Source: Mucidula mucida
Lineage: Eukaryota > Basidiomycota > Agaricomycetes > Agaricales > Physalacriaceae
Reading direction: 5' to 3'
Assembly: GCA_015501055.1 (NCBI GenBank)
Contig: JADNYV010000021.1
Coordinates: 1 to 64,000, forward strand
Length of the DNA stretch: 64,000 bases
A model generated the notes under the pieces. It worked only from the letters and a program-made list of their open reading frames with translations. It did not search any database and was not told the DNA's origin. Below are positions 35,238 to 45,799 of this stretch, one piece after another (position 1 is the stretch's first letter; each line of letters opens with the position of its first letter). The position numbers and the translations under genes are program-made.

Positions 35238-35860
35238 ATGCTGCTCTTCATAAAGACGTGTGGGATATCCTTGACTTTGTAATCTTTTCCTGACCTTGCG
35301 ATAGCGTCACGGGCGGAACCATTAACGTCCACGTCGAATCTACCGACACCACTGACAATATCAAAGCTACAATACAGACCAAGGATGGTATACCGCCTGA
35401 ACAGCAGATTCTGATCTTCGCGGGCAAGGTGCTCGAGGACGGCCACATCCTCAGCGACTACAACGTCCAGAACGAGTCAACTGTCTATCTCATGTTGCGC
35501 CTGCGGCGGCGCCCGGAAGACTTACAACGTACGCGCTGAACGATTGTCTGCTTATTTCTTATCTTATCTCATCTGTCCCCAGACTAGCCCAAACGATGGA
35601 AAGTAATTCTACAAGGTTGACTGATGGAAAGCTCAAACGCCTTCGTCGCGAATATCCCTCGGCCGAGTGCGGTGCTGGTATGTTCGTACGCCGCACGACT
35701 TGCAGTCTGCACTTGAATACTAGAGTATGTTAACTTTTCGGTAGATGGCCTTCTACCAGGACCGCCAATAATGCGGCAGATGTGGTTTGACCTACACCTT
35801 TCAGCCCGGATCCAAGCCTCCCGTTATTTAAAGTACCATGTAGCGTAGCGGTGCCTGGTC
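35238..35860 (+). pseudogene. Degenerate ubiquitin-ribosomal protein S27a (UBI3) copy
   Basis: A 20-base first exon (35238-35257, MLLFIKT) splices over a 47-base intron to 35305. The reading then runs through a full ubiquitin-like fold: [53 protein letters not shown]. The normal RGG end reads RRR. After it come relics of S27a: a KRLRREYPSAECGAGMF-like stretch near 35640-35690 and, past another intron, a piece ending DRQ-stop-CGRCGLTYTFQ near 35745-35800, where the expected Tyr codon is TAA. Several small indels break the S27a half. Introns are kept, so this is a decayed DNA duplicate and not a retrocopy. The functional gene must lie elsewhere. Confidence 0.8.
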
Positions 35861-35933
35861 GCGAAACCTTCTGAAATTCAGAGTCACATGGCGCATCATC
35901 GCCACTGACATCTCTCACTCTTCTCCGCCCATC

Positions 35934-37114
35934 ATGCCTCCAAAGTCAAAGAAAGCAAACAAAAAGCGAGCTCGTACCGAATCCGACGACGACGATTATG
36001 AAATGTCGGGGGGGTCAGAGTCAGAATCCACTATCCAGATGCCTTCGGCAGCGTCGCCACAAAGTGTTGTAGACTCGGAGGAAGCGATACAAATGCCTGC
36101 GTACAAGACGCCTCCGAAAGCGCGCAAGAAACCGAGAAAGAGCTCCGAAGCACCGGATGAGCCTCCAACTGAAAAGCGTCTGGCGCGGTTCAAGCTTAAA
36201 TGTCCTGAGGACGTCCGGGAGCGTTATGTCCTGACTACGAAAAAGTATGGTGGCGTTTGACAAATTTGAGTGTATCGCTAATATCTTCAGCTAGATATTA
36301 TGTCTTAGGAAGACACAAAGTCAGTGATCTTGAAGAGGAATTCAAGATTGGGACGACAAACAACGTCGAGATAGATAAGGTGTGTGCCTCGCTTCAAGTG
36401 GTAGACACGTTTCCGACCCTTACAGATATTCAATGTCTCGATTGCTCAGAGGCCGCGTTGCGATTGTGAGTGAGATAGACATGCGCGGTTGAAATCTTCT
36501 CAGGGAATAACGCGTCTCCTCAAGGTCCTCACGGGAAGAAGGGATTAAATCACTGTGAACACATCGTAGGTATTTTTATCTCCCTCACGCCACACTGGAC
36601 TCATTGAACTCTCAAGTTGATCGTCCTATGGAGAGGTCATCTTCTTTCTAGTGTCACCATCCTCCTTAAACTAACGCGACACGATTCCAGTCCTTCGCAT
36701 ACCCCAGTCCTCCAATCTATGGTACCAAAAGTAACGTCTTCTTGTTGCATTCCCACACACCGCTCTTGTTGACACCATAACAGGGCCCTCCTCACGTCTG
36801 AACTCAAATCCATCTTTGCCGACGCCCCGCCCGCATCCTTGCGCGCCAAGTCGAGCGATAAGATGACAGAAACCGAGGCCTACGACTGTCCCGTGTGCTT
36901 CAGCCGTTTCTACGATGTCATAAACAGACAGCCGGCGCTGGAGATGGTCTGGTGTGATGAGTGTGGTGAAGCTGTACATCGGGGTTGTCAAGAACAATGT
37001 AAGGTGCCCCTTTGAATACCTATGGAACAGTATATTGACCTGATAGAATTAGGGCGCAAGGTCAATGGTATGACGTGTGTATCTTGCGGACCGTTAGCTA
37101 GCAAGGACGCTTGA
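35934..37114 (+). CDS. SWIM and RING-like zinc-finger protein
   Basis: The start MPPKSKKANKKRARTESDDD gives a basic, acidic-patched N-terminus. Then come KRLARFKLKCPEDVRERYVL and RYYVLGRHKVSDLEEEFKIG, followed by a SWIM finger: QRPRCDC...LNHCEHI, the CxC..CxH pattern. Next are IPQSSNLWYQK and ALLTSELKSIFADAP. A RING-like C-terminal finger has CPVC, WCDECG, VHRGC and CVSC. This order is known from basidiomycete SWIM/RING proteins related to ZSWIM2-type E3 ligases. Main exons are 35934-36246, 36293-36381 and 36428-36468, with the RING-like part at 36783-37114. The first join is one base out at an AAAAA run (36242-36246), and exon limits at 36560-36780 are unsure. Confidence 0.65.
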
Positions 37115-37345
37115 GGCTACAGTATATATTACCAAGGACATCAGAATCATTTATCAATGTGGCTGGCACACATTCGAGTCACTGGACTACGCTTGAGAGA
37201 GCGGCAAAGGTTCAATGTGTTGATTTCTAAGAACAATGACCATTGCTTATTGTTAGTAGGAGCCTGTCGTTTCTATAAATTACAATTCAGTTATCTATTA
37301 TTTACATGATGACATGGCGCGTGAAATATAGCAAGTAAAATGAGG

Positions 37346-38649
37346 TCAAAGAACGGCAATGGCGAGCTGAGCCCGGGGCGCGTCAATCACGTATTCAGGC
37401 AGAGGCTGCCCGTCTTCTCCCCCAATCTTGGAAAGACGCTTCACGTAACGCGTCTTTTGGATTGTGAGCCCTTCAGGTCCAAAGTAACGCTTACCCTGCA
37501 GGTAACGGTCAGATCGATTGTGCGAGGTCAACTTCATGAACGTACCTCGAAGCTCCACTGGTCATTGGCACGCACCCACATGCCTAGACCGTCCACAAAA
37601 AAGTCAACCTCAGCGTCCAATTCGGCTGAACCAGTCGACGGAACCTTGGCTTGCGCTTCGAAGAATCTGTTTGCGGTATGGTCGTGCAAATCCGAGATAT
37701 AAGCTAGAGCGTCGGCGTGATCTAAACCGAGATGGTGCATAATGATAGTGACGCAATTATGGAGATCGTCGCCCTTTGCTTGTCTGAATAAAAAACCATG
37801 AGCACCACATCTGTACAAGGGTGAGCACTACTTACTCGACATTCCAAGAGAAGAGATCGTTGGCAATGATGATCATGTCGGTAGCGGTCTCGATGAGTAT
37901 CTGCATGTTCTCTTCGAGAAGAACATCATCTGGGAGGTTCAAGTTGATCTCGTTGATGATATATGATGGCTTGGCTCCCACAGTCTCCCGTCGTAAAGCA
38001 AAATAATCATCGAGCGTGCGAATGATGTGTTTTCCGCGATCGTCTGCTTGCTGAACTACGGCATCAGTATACCGTTGGAACGAATTAAAAAGTGCCGCTG
38101 GCAAGCAGGAGTGGAGAAATGGATAGTGTTCTCCCAATAAGATCGTGTGCATTCGCCGCCCACCCATTCGCCGGCTGGTCGTGGTTTCAGAGGATTACGA
38201 AGAGCGTCCATAATGATATCCGCCTGGATGCGAGCCAATTTTGTATCTGCAACGTCCGAATATTCGTCGATGACAAAGTACAGATTCATGAGGTCGGCAC
38301 CAATACGACATCCCTCTTGAGAAAATGAAGCGCCGTTAGATCGAGGCTGGAGGAAAGTATTTTGAACCAATACCTCTGCTCAGTGTCGGATATGCCAGAG
38401 CAGCCAAAAGGTCTGGTTTTGTTTATCAGCACAGAATTCGTGAAGACGAAAAAGGCATGTCCTACTGAAATCACACATGTTGAATGCGTTTTGCGCCCTG
38501 GGACTAAACGCCTGGAATGACTCCGCCCATGCTGACGACTCCCGCTTGACTTCTGCAAGCCATGGATTGTCTCTGCGTTGCCACGGCCAGTTTCGTAGAG
38601 TGTCAGGCAAAGTATAATAGCTGGGCAGATTGTTGAACCTAGAGGACAT
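37346..38649 (-). CDS. Sesquiterpene synthase (class I terpene cyclase), about 363 aa
   Basis: Five exons: 38649-38466, 38412-38374, 38315-37836, 37783-37546 and 37495-37346. The aspartate-rich motif is DEYSD in [13 protein letters not shown]. The NSE triad is NDLFSWNVE. The RY pair lies in GKRYFGPEG, and a [11 protein letters not shown] segment is typical of basidiomycete sesquiterpene cyclases of the protoilludene-like clade. The enzyme would ionise farnesyl diphosphate with Mg2+ and cyclise it; the product cannot be told from sequence. One base is missing in a T-run at about 38095-38102 (minus strand, after CQRHF), otherwise all phases fit. It diverges from the P450 gene, 535 bases away, and anchors the proposed cluster. 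Confidence 0.92.
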
Positions 38650-39184
38650 TACAGCGGAGGTGGGAGGAGACTATTGAAAGCACAGCAGTTGAGGATTTAA
38701 AAGTTTCAGTTCTTCAGTCAGCGAGCAGATCCCGAAGGAGAACGACATGGTGCAGAGTTGTTGTATGCTATGCTTAGATTGTGGGTGACGCCTGGTAGTA
38801 AGTTAAGCGATTGATATCTCGAAACCGATGCAATAGTGTTGAAAACAAACTCAGCCGGCGTATGGTAAGACTCGAATTTGCTTAGAAAAATGTCGAGAGC
38901 TGCGTGGATTCATCTCCTCAGATTAGCGCGTATCCAGCGTTTGTGACGGAGGTTTGGAAAAGAGTCGCGAGACCGATCAACAAGGGCACGTGTCAGACCC
39001 GAGTGTCGATTCTTCCGACTAAAATGGGTTTTGGCTCTATACCTTCTTGTTGTAAACGTCGAATGCTGCACCGCACACCTCCGACAGTTTAACTCCGGGG
39101 GACTAGATCTACGGTTGAAGAACGGCGGGGAACATATATCATAGAATGTGAACTCAAGCGGCCTCACTAAGAAGCGTCTTGGAC
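38650..39184. promoter_or_regulatory. Divergent promoter region terpene synthase/P450
   Basis: These 535 bases lie between two divergent start codons of pathway genes and probably hold both promoters, a common arrangement for co-regulation in fungal clusters. No coding sequence is supported. The motif ctccgacagtttaactccgggg near 39078 holds a CTCCG..CCGGG-like pair, but I cannot assign a factor. Confidence 0.4.
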
Positions 39185-41351
39185 ATGCTTTCGTCACTTG
39201 TGCTTGTTTTCGTTACAGCTCCTGTGCTTTGGGGTTTTTTCCGACTATGGAACTCCGGAAAGCGACCCCCTAACTTCCCACCTGGACCTCCTACGCGTCG
39301 AATCATTGGCAATGCTCATTTGATGCCCGAGTTGAGCGCTCATCCTCACTACCAGTAAGTAATACTAAGTATCCACCGGCATTCTTTACGAACACAATAA
39401 CCGTCTGCTAGACTGACTGAGTGGGCCGCTCAATATGGCGACGTTCTTTCTGTCCGTTCTCTTCATCTATCATGAGACATGTCATGGAATTGTTATCCAG
39501 CTTGTGGTTGGTGGACAAACAATCATTGCGCTCTCCAGCGCTGCAGCTGTCAAAGAAATACTCGACGTCCGTAGTGCTATTTCTTCCAACCGGCCAGCAT
39601 CATACGTTGTTCAATCTGTGACCGATGGATATTTCCTCGGACTCATCAATCCAAGTTCGTGTCGTACTCCCGTCTGGCGCCTCTTTTTCACTGATCTCCG
39701 CTTTGTAGCCACAGACATCTGGAAGCGCGGCAGAAGGACAATGCAAACGATGTTGTCCCCTCGTGGTTTGGAGAAATTCCTTCCGCTTCAGCAAACAGAA
39801 GTCGTCCGCATGTGTCATGATTTTCTGCGAGTCCCCGACAATTTCTACACCCATATCTTCAGGACGACGCTGTCTGTCATGCTTTACACGGTATATGGAA
39901 AACAGTCTCATAGTCATGACTCTTCCGTCGTCCAGAGTACCTTAGATTACACACGACGCTTCCTTCGCATTGTTGAACCAGGTGCCGCGCCGCCTATCGA
40001 CTTCTTGCCTTTCTTGAAGTATGTCCCTGGGCGTATGCTCGCTCACATATCTAGTTCTTGGGGTCGATGGAAGGAAGAGACCTTGGAGGTTCGCGATATC
40101 CAGCGCTCATTGTTCTACGGTCTGTATGATGAATGCGAAGAACGATGGAAGAAGGGATCAGGTATAGGCTGTTATATGGATGATGTGTTGGACATGAAGA
40201 AGGAGCTTGGGTTCGAGAATCACGACGAACTCGGATATCACGGCGGGATATTGTTGGATGGTGGTTCCGATACGTCTGCCGGCTTGTTACGCGCTATTGT
40301 TCTCGCTTTGACGGCTCACCCGGAAGTTCAGCAGGAAGCATGGAAAGAGATCGATCGTGTTGTTGGTGATCTTCGTCTTCCGCAGTACGAAGACTTCGCC
40401 TCTTTACCTTACATTCAAGCCATTATTCGCGAGGTAACATTTCGTTTCTACGTTTCGGAACGGTGCTCATTGTCCCATCCCCAGACCCATAGGTAGACAA
40501 TGCGCCAAATCCTTCTGGTTCTCAGAGTATTTACTTCTTGCTTCCAGATGGCGTCCAGTTTCACCTGCTGGTGTGCCGCACGTCACCACTGAGGATCAAG
40601 TCCTAACTGACTTCAAGTTTCCCTCATATCTTCTTCTACTGATCGAATGTATAGTACAAGGGATTCACCATTCCGAAGGGCTCCATGATCTTGATGAATA
40701 CCTGTAGGGTTTCGTTGGCTTTTGGCTAAGGCGCGCTAACGCACCGGCCGTTTTCAGGGGGCGTCTATCATGATCCAGGTATGACTCAGCGTCCGGACAC
40801 TATGTGGCATAATTCACCAGGTATCCCAGAATTTTATGATGCCCCGGAGGAGTTCAGGCCGGAGCGATACCTCCTTACCCCAAATGGGACCAAAGTTGGG
40901 GTGGATGGCTCTGACTATCGCTCGACGCTGTCCTTCGGCGCAGGCAGGGTATGTGGTTACGGAGCAGTGGCGCATCTTTGACTGAATGTTCCTCCAGCGT
41001 ATGTGTCCCGGCTATCAATTCGCAAACAACTTGACGGTACGTCGTCAAACCCATTTGACAATATGACAGCTACATGGAGCAACATAGGCGCTCGCAGTAA
41101 TGCACCTCGTATGGGGATTCGAGTTCCAGAGAGCGAGGGACCCGAAAACAGAGGATATAGTGCCGTTGGATCTGTGGAACTTTGACTTGGTATGCAGGCT
41201 TAATCATCTGTTGTTTTGATGGCACTGAACTCCCCGGGATCAGGGATTATCGTCGAATCCAGCACCGTTCGCGTGCTCCGTAGTACCGAGGAGCCTTGGG
41301 AGAGCGGAGTTGATTGAACAGAGTTTCAAGAACGCATTCCCTGACGAGTAG
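39185..41351 (+). CDS. Cytochrome P450 monooxygenase
   Basis: The first exon (39185-39354) has a short membrane anchor ([15 protein letters not shown]) and the Pro-rich hinge [17 protein letters not shown]. Further exons are 39412-39451, 39501-39654, 39709-40433, 40548-40599, 40655-40703, 40758-40778, 40821-40948, 40998-41036, 41088-41189 and 41244-41351. The I-helix reads [13 protein letters not shown]. The K-helix ExxR spans the splice at 40433, where a small exon of a few codons (within 40490-40503) is not settled. EEFRPERYL and the heme-binding FGAGRRMCPGY are intact. It is ER-bound and would oxidise a small hydrophobic substrate, probably the terpene made by the neighbouring cyclase. Confidence 0.9.
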
Positions 41352-41644
41352 AAGGTTGCTAACCCGTGGCGTATATGATATTGACCTATATAATATACAT
41401 TTTTTCACATTGCCCTCTTTCAGCTTATGACATCTGTGACATGTAGCTCGCATGGAGAAAAGATTCAGAGCGGATGCCATTACTCTAAGCTTTGCCTTAT
41501 GTCAGGTCAGCTATGCAAAAGCTGAATGTAGGCTCCAATGAGGACTTTGGTCAATCGGTAAATCGTGTTATACAAGTCGAATTATAGTCATTTGCAGTGT
41601 GACAAGATTGATACATTCAATATACTGTAAGTCTAATATGTCTT

Positions 41645-43294
41645 CTACAGCTCGACAGTTAACGTTCCTTCAGCGCGGCTTTGCCGGCTAGGAAGCTTGA
41701 AACCGCCGCGAAAGAGTCGCGACAATACGCGGCCGGGGTCATACAACTCCTGAACTTTGAGCAAGCCATCGAGAGTATCTTCGTCAAAGGAACGCCCATA
41801 CACATCCTGCGATGACCCGGCATAGTTCATGAAGAGGAGAGGGTGAAATAAATCACGACGTTTTGCCTGTTCCTCTGCCCAAGACGCCCACTCCCTGACT
41901 GTTTGGACAATGTCCGTCTCGTCTCCTGCATTCTGCCAATCGACCATAAGAAGGACCAAAATGAGGTTGTCGTTAGAGGTTGCGTGCATGCGAGAGGTGA
42001 GGGGCTGAACAGAGAGCGTCCAAGCGAAACCATCACGCACTTCGTGCACGGCAAAGACAGACTGTCCCCGGGCAAATATATCCCAAGCGAACTCTCTGTC
42101 GGCTTCGTTGGCGATGTACGACAATGTTGTCCATATAGTTCGCCCCTTCTTCACGAGCCCAGACCCACTCGTTTCCTGGACGTAGTCTGACAGTGATTTC
42201 TCAGCGGCGGTATCAACCAATGGCGTATAGGCGTTAGAAGGAAAAGAAGAGGCTAACTCTGGCAAGCTCGAGCTGTAGTACGCTTGCAGCGTGATGACCA
42301 TAGTCTGTTTCATCGACGAGGCCAAAGCGATTGTGAAGATGGCAGCGCTTTCACGGAACTTGTCTGACGCATGTACGAAGGAAGGGAATTTACTGAGAAT
42401 GGCATGGGCATTGGAAGCATCGTGCACCTGCAGCCCGGCAAAGAGGGGCGCGATAGGAAAAGTGGGGAGTTCGAAGCGCGTTACCACGCCATAATTCGTA
42501 CTGCCGAGGCGCAATGCCTTGAAAAGATCCAAGCGATGATGGGCATTGGCAGTTACGACCGTCCCGTTCGCGAGCACTACCTCATAGGACAAGATGTTCT
42601 CGTTCGCAAATCCATGCTACAGTGGAGTGATACCACCTACGAACAGATGAGAACATATACAAGCTGAAGATTATGATGATCACCTCCTAATAAAAAGCCT
42701 CCAACGCCGACGCTAGACGCTCTGCCACCCGTCGTCGTCAAGTTGAACGACACTAACTCCTCATAGACTTTGATCCAAAGTGATCCTGGACCGACGAATA
42801 CTCGATTTCTGTCATCCGACAAAGTCACTTCGTCAAGGTGCTTTAGATCAATCACAAATCCATCTGAACCGACATTGGACCCTCCGCTGTGACTGCTGCC
42901 GCCAGACTTCACAGCAAAAGGGCAATCATGATCCCGGGCAACTGATATTACAGCAGAAACCTCGAGAGACGACACAGGGGCAACCAGCGCAGAGTTTGTA
43001 TAGAACGCGTAGCTTGATTGCTGGGCGTTATACTCTCCTGACGAAGGGAAAGAAACACGCCCAGGTAACTTCTTGTCAAGTAGTTTACACTGTAAACAGT
43101 ACAGTTGAGAAATTCAGAAGAAAAAAAAGACGCATAGACCCACAGTTTCCGGGGCTGTAAAGCTGCTCGATACCCACAGGAAACCCAAAATCCAAGTCAG
43201 GTAGTACTGCATTCTGGTCGAGTAACTTCAGGGATGAGGATGCAGCTAATCTGGTTCGTAGAGTAGGCAAAACGGCATGATACATTTCAGACAT
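41645..43294 (-). CDS. FAD-linked oxidoreductase (BBE-like), possibly damaged
   Basis: PP-type FAD-binding parts are visible: FYTNSALVAPVSS, then CPFAVKSGGSSHSGGSN (the FAD-contact loop), FVGPGSLWIKVYEEL, GGRASSVGVGGFLLGG, then LSYEVVLANGTVV, and a C-terminal FMNYAGSSQDVYG and YDPGRVLSRLFRGGFKL. These define the berberine-bridge/VAO group of FAD_binding_4 enzymes. The exon start after LLGG reads GGIT then an in-frame TAG (near 42612) before HGFANEN, where the family has a conserved GGxS..HG stretch. A different splice (donor gtatat near 42659, acceptor gtag) would avoid the stop but drop the GGIS motif. The first intron (about 43130) also lacks a clear donor. Sequence error, rescue splicing or decay are all possible. 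Confidence 0.75.
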
Positions 43295-43779
43295 TGTTGC
43301 GTTGAGAGCACCGAATGCGAAACGCGTCTCATATGCCGCAGATTGGGGAACGGTGAAGAACGACGAAGATAACCGTTGCGCTTAAGTAATCCGAAAGAGT
43401 TGGAAAATGCCGATTAACCGCATTGATCCGCCGGCCTGTGCGTTACTGCCGTTGTTGGTCTTGTACTTACGCTCACTCTGGAGGAGGGTACTCGACTCTT
43501 CCTCCATTAGGTTGTACCGCCCATACAGGAAGTCCTTTCTGGGATGTCTAATCTCTTCAGTCGCTGTCGGACAAGATTCGAGGTCCCCAAGCGTCTACTT
43601 CGTCAAGTTCTGCACCGGTCTGGGTCTGGACGTTGTTTCCCTGCGAATGCGATAGTGACATATTCTACTTGAGAACAGTCTCCTCTTCCTCCTTTCGTGC
43701 AATCCACAGAAAATAATTAAATCTATCCACTTAAATGGCGCCGCAGCGCTTTGCATAACTCTCCATCCACTGCTCGACA

Positions 43780-44763
43780 ATGGCCATCGACCAAGTCAAG
43801 ACAACACTGACGTTCTTCACGGATCCTCCCCATGGCGAGCGTCCTTACTACCTACTCAACGCCGACCCAGTGACAGGTGTCAGGCCCACCAATGTGGTTA
43901 GCGAGAAGCAGGAAGCGTTCATTGAGAACGTCCGAGGCAAGGAAGACTCTGTCTCCCTTGACAAGTCTGGCTTCCAGTTCTATTCGAACTGTCCCTCACA
44001 GGTGTCCTCGTTCGACAATGAAGACGAAGTTACCAAAGTCTACTATCCTGAGGTGATCAACTACTTCAAGACGCTGACCGGTGCCTCGCGTGTCGTCATC
44101 TTTGACCACAGTAAGCCATCCGAATCTGTATGTTCCTGTAACTCATGTTTACACTCAGCCATTCGTCGTTGCCGACCTGGCGTTGCTGACGACTCTCCCG
44201 ACAAGCGCCAGCCAGTCTTAAAGTACGTTCTAAACAGCACTATGGATACGCTCATCAATCATTCTTAAAGCGCACATGTCGACCAGACGCCGAAGTCTTC
44301 AGTCAACCGCGTTAAGCAGAACCTCCCTGCTGACGAAGCGGAGAAATTACTCAAGAAGCGATTCCAAGTGGTCAATCTGTGGCGGCCCATCTCGCATGTC
44401 GCCACGGACCCCCCGCTCGCTCTGTGTGATTATCGCAGCGTCAATCCGTCAGACTACGTCGTCCCCATTGCGTTGATCTACCCGAACATGGAGGGCGAGA
44501 CGTACGGGGTCAAATACAACCCCGAATATCAGTGGAAATACCTTAGAGGAATGTCTACGGACGAAATCATTTTGCTTAAGTGGTATGATTCAACTTCTAT
44601 GTCAGTCTGATTTGACTGAGATTTCCCAATAAGCTTTGATTCTAAACCTGGCGTTGCGCCGTATACGCCCCACACTGCGTTCATAGATCCCAGCGCACCT
44701 GCTGATGCGCCGAAGAGAGAGTCCATTGAAGTTCGCGCGCTGCTGTTCTACGATGAGGAGTAG
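43780..44763 (+). CDS. CmcJ/GA4-desaturase-like non-heme oxygenase, 278 aa
   Basis: Four in-phase exons: 43780-44110, 44159-44222, 44271-44582 and 44634-44763. The sequence shows YYPEVINYFKTLTGASRVVIFDH, then AHVDQTP (the HxD half of a metal triad), FQVVNLWRPI, and CFDSKPGVAPYTPHTAF with the later His and Arg (EVRALLFYDE). This pattern belongs to the fungal CmcJ-like family, found as hydroxylases, desaturases and methoxylation partners in secondary-metabolite clusters. It is cytosolic, with no signal or membrane helix. Its place next to the terpene synthase, P450 and FAD enzyme suggests a tailoring role, which is inferred. Confidence 0.85.
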
Positions 44764-45016
44764 AAGACTTCTAAGAGTTGCCAGTATCTATACTTTACAA
44801 TCATGCTAATAGAATTCAGTAGATATGGTGCGCACGTGGCTAATGTTACAATTATTTCGCCGTTCATCTACACGGGCGCCAAGTTCTTCAATGCGAGTGC
44901 GACGTGAGGTAGCCTGCGGTCAAATAATCGCTTGGAGTTCGAACAGAGTGATGTCCTACACTATATAAGAACAGCATTGAAGTACAACCTCTCCAACAGC
45001 ACCTCCAATTTCAGTC

Positions 45017-45786
45017 ATCAAGTTTTACGATTTTCCATCAACACTCCCAGGACGCTCATGGTCCTACATAACATGGAAGATACGGTGCGGTCGTCGTGTG
45101 TTTTGAGGTAACCAACCTATTAAACTCTCCCTAACCCAGATACGTCCTCAACTACAAAGAAATCCCCTACGAGACCGAATGGCTTAACTACCCCGACGTC
45201 GAAGACAAGGCCAAAGCCCTCGGCGTCAAGCCCACAGGCACAAAACCCGACGGAAGCAGCAAATATACACTCCCATGATCTTCGACCCCTTCACGGGCGT
45301 AGCACTCGCAGAGTCCGAGAGCATCGCCGCCTACCTCGACGCCACATATCCCGACACCCCGACCCGCCGATGAGCTCATACACAACTTTCGGGGACACCA
45401 TCTCGGCACAGACCGCAGAGATGATCCTGATGCTCGTCTTTCCGCACGTCCTCCCCCACATGCTGCCGCCGAGTAGAAGTTACTCTCTCAAGACTTTGGC
45501 GGCGGGAGGAATCGACGGCGAAAAGCTGCCGCTGCATCCCAGTGCGGAGCAGTGGAGCAAGGCGGAGGCGACTATGGGCGATATTGCAAAGTGGATTGGG
45601 GACGATAGAACGTTTGTATCTGGCGAAAAGCCGTCTTTCGCAGACTTCGCTATTGCGGCTAGTATCCGGCCTATTAGGCTGGTGTGGGGTGTGGAGAGTA
45701 AGGAATGGAAGGCAGTGACGAGTTGGCAAGACGGGAAATGGGGGAGGTTGATGAAGGCACTTGAATGCTACAAAACTGTCCAATAG
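45017..45786 (+). CDS. Glutathione S-transferase-like protein (5' end and one frame problem)
   Basis: The N-terminal thioredoxin-fold half runs from IKFYDFPSTLPGRSWS through RYVLNYKEIPYETEWLNY and FDPFTGVALAESESIAAYLD. The all-alpha half follows (SAEQWSKAEATMGDIAKWIG, SGEKPSFADFAIAA, WGRLMKALECY). This is a basidiomycete GST of the kind with a SWS/TWK start. Exons are about 45017-45083 and 45140-45786. Two problems exist. No in-frame ATG precedes the first exon before a stop, and one base is missing near 45363-45371 between the two halves. A TATA-like actatataagaac lies at about 44961. It may detoxify or help tailor cluster intermediates. Confidence 0.7.
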
Positions 45787-45799
45787 GCATAGATAGTAT

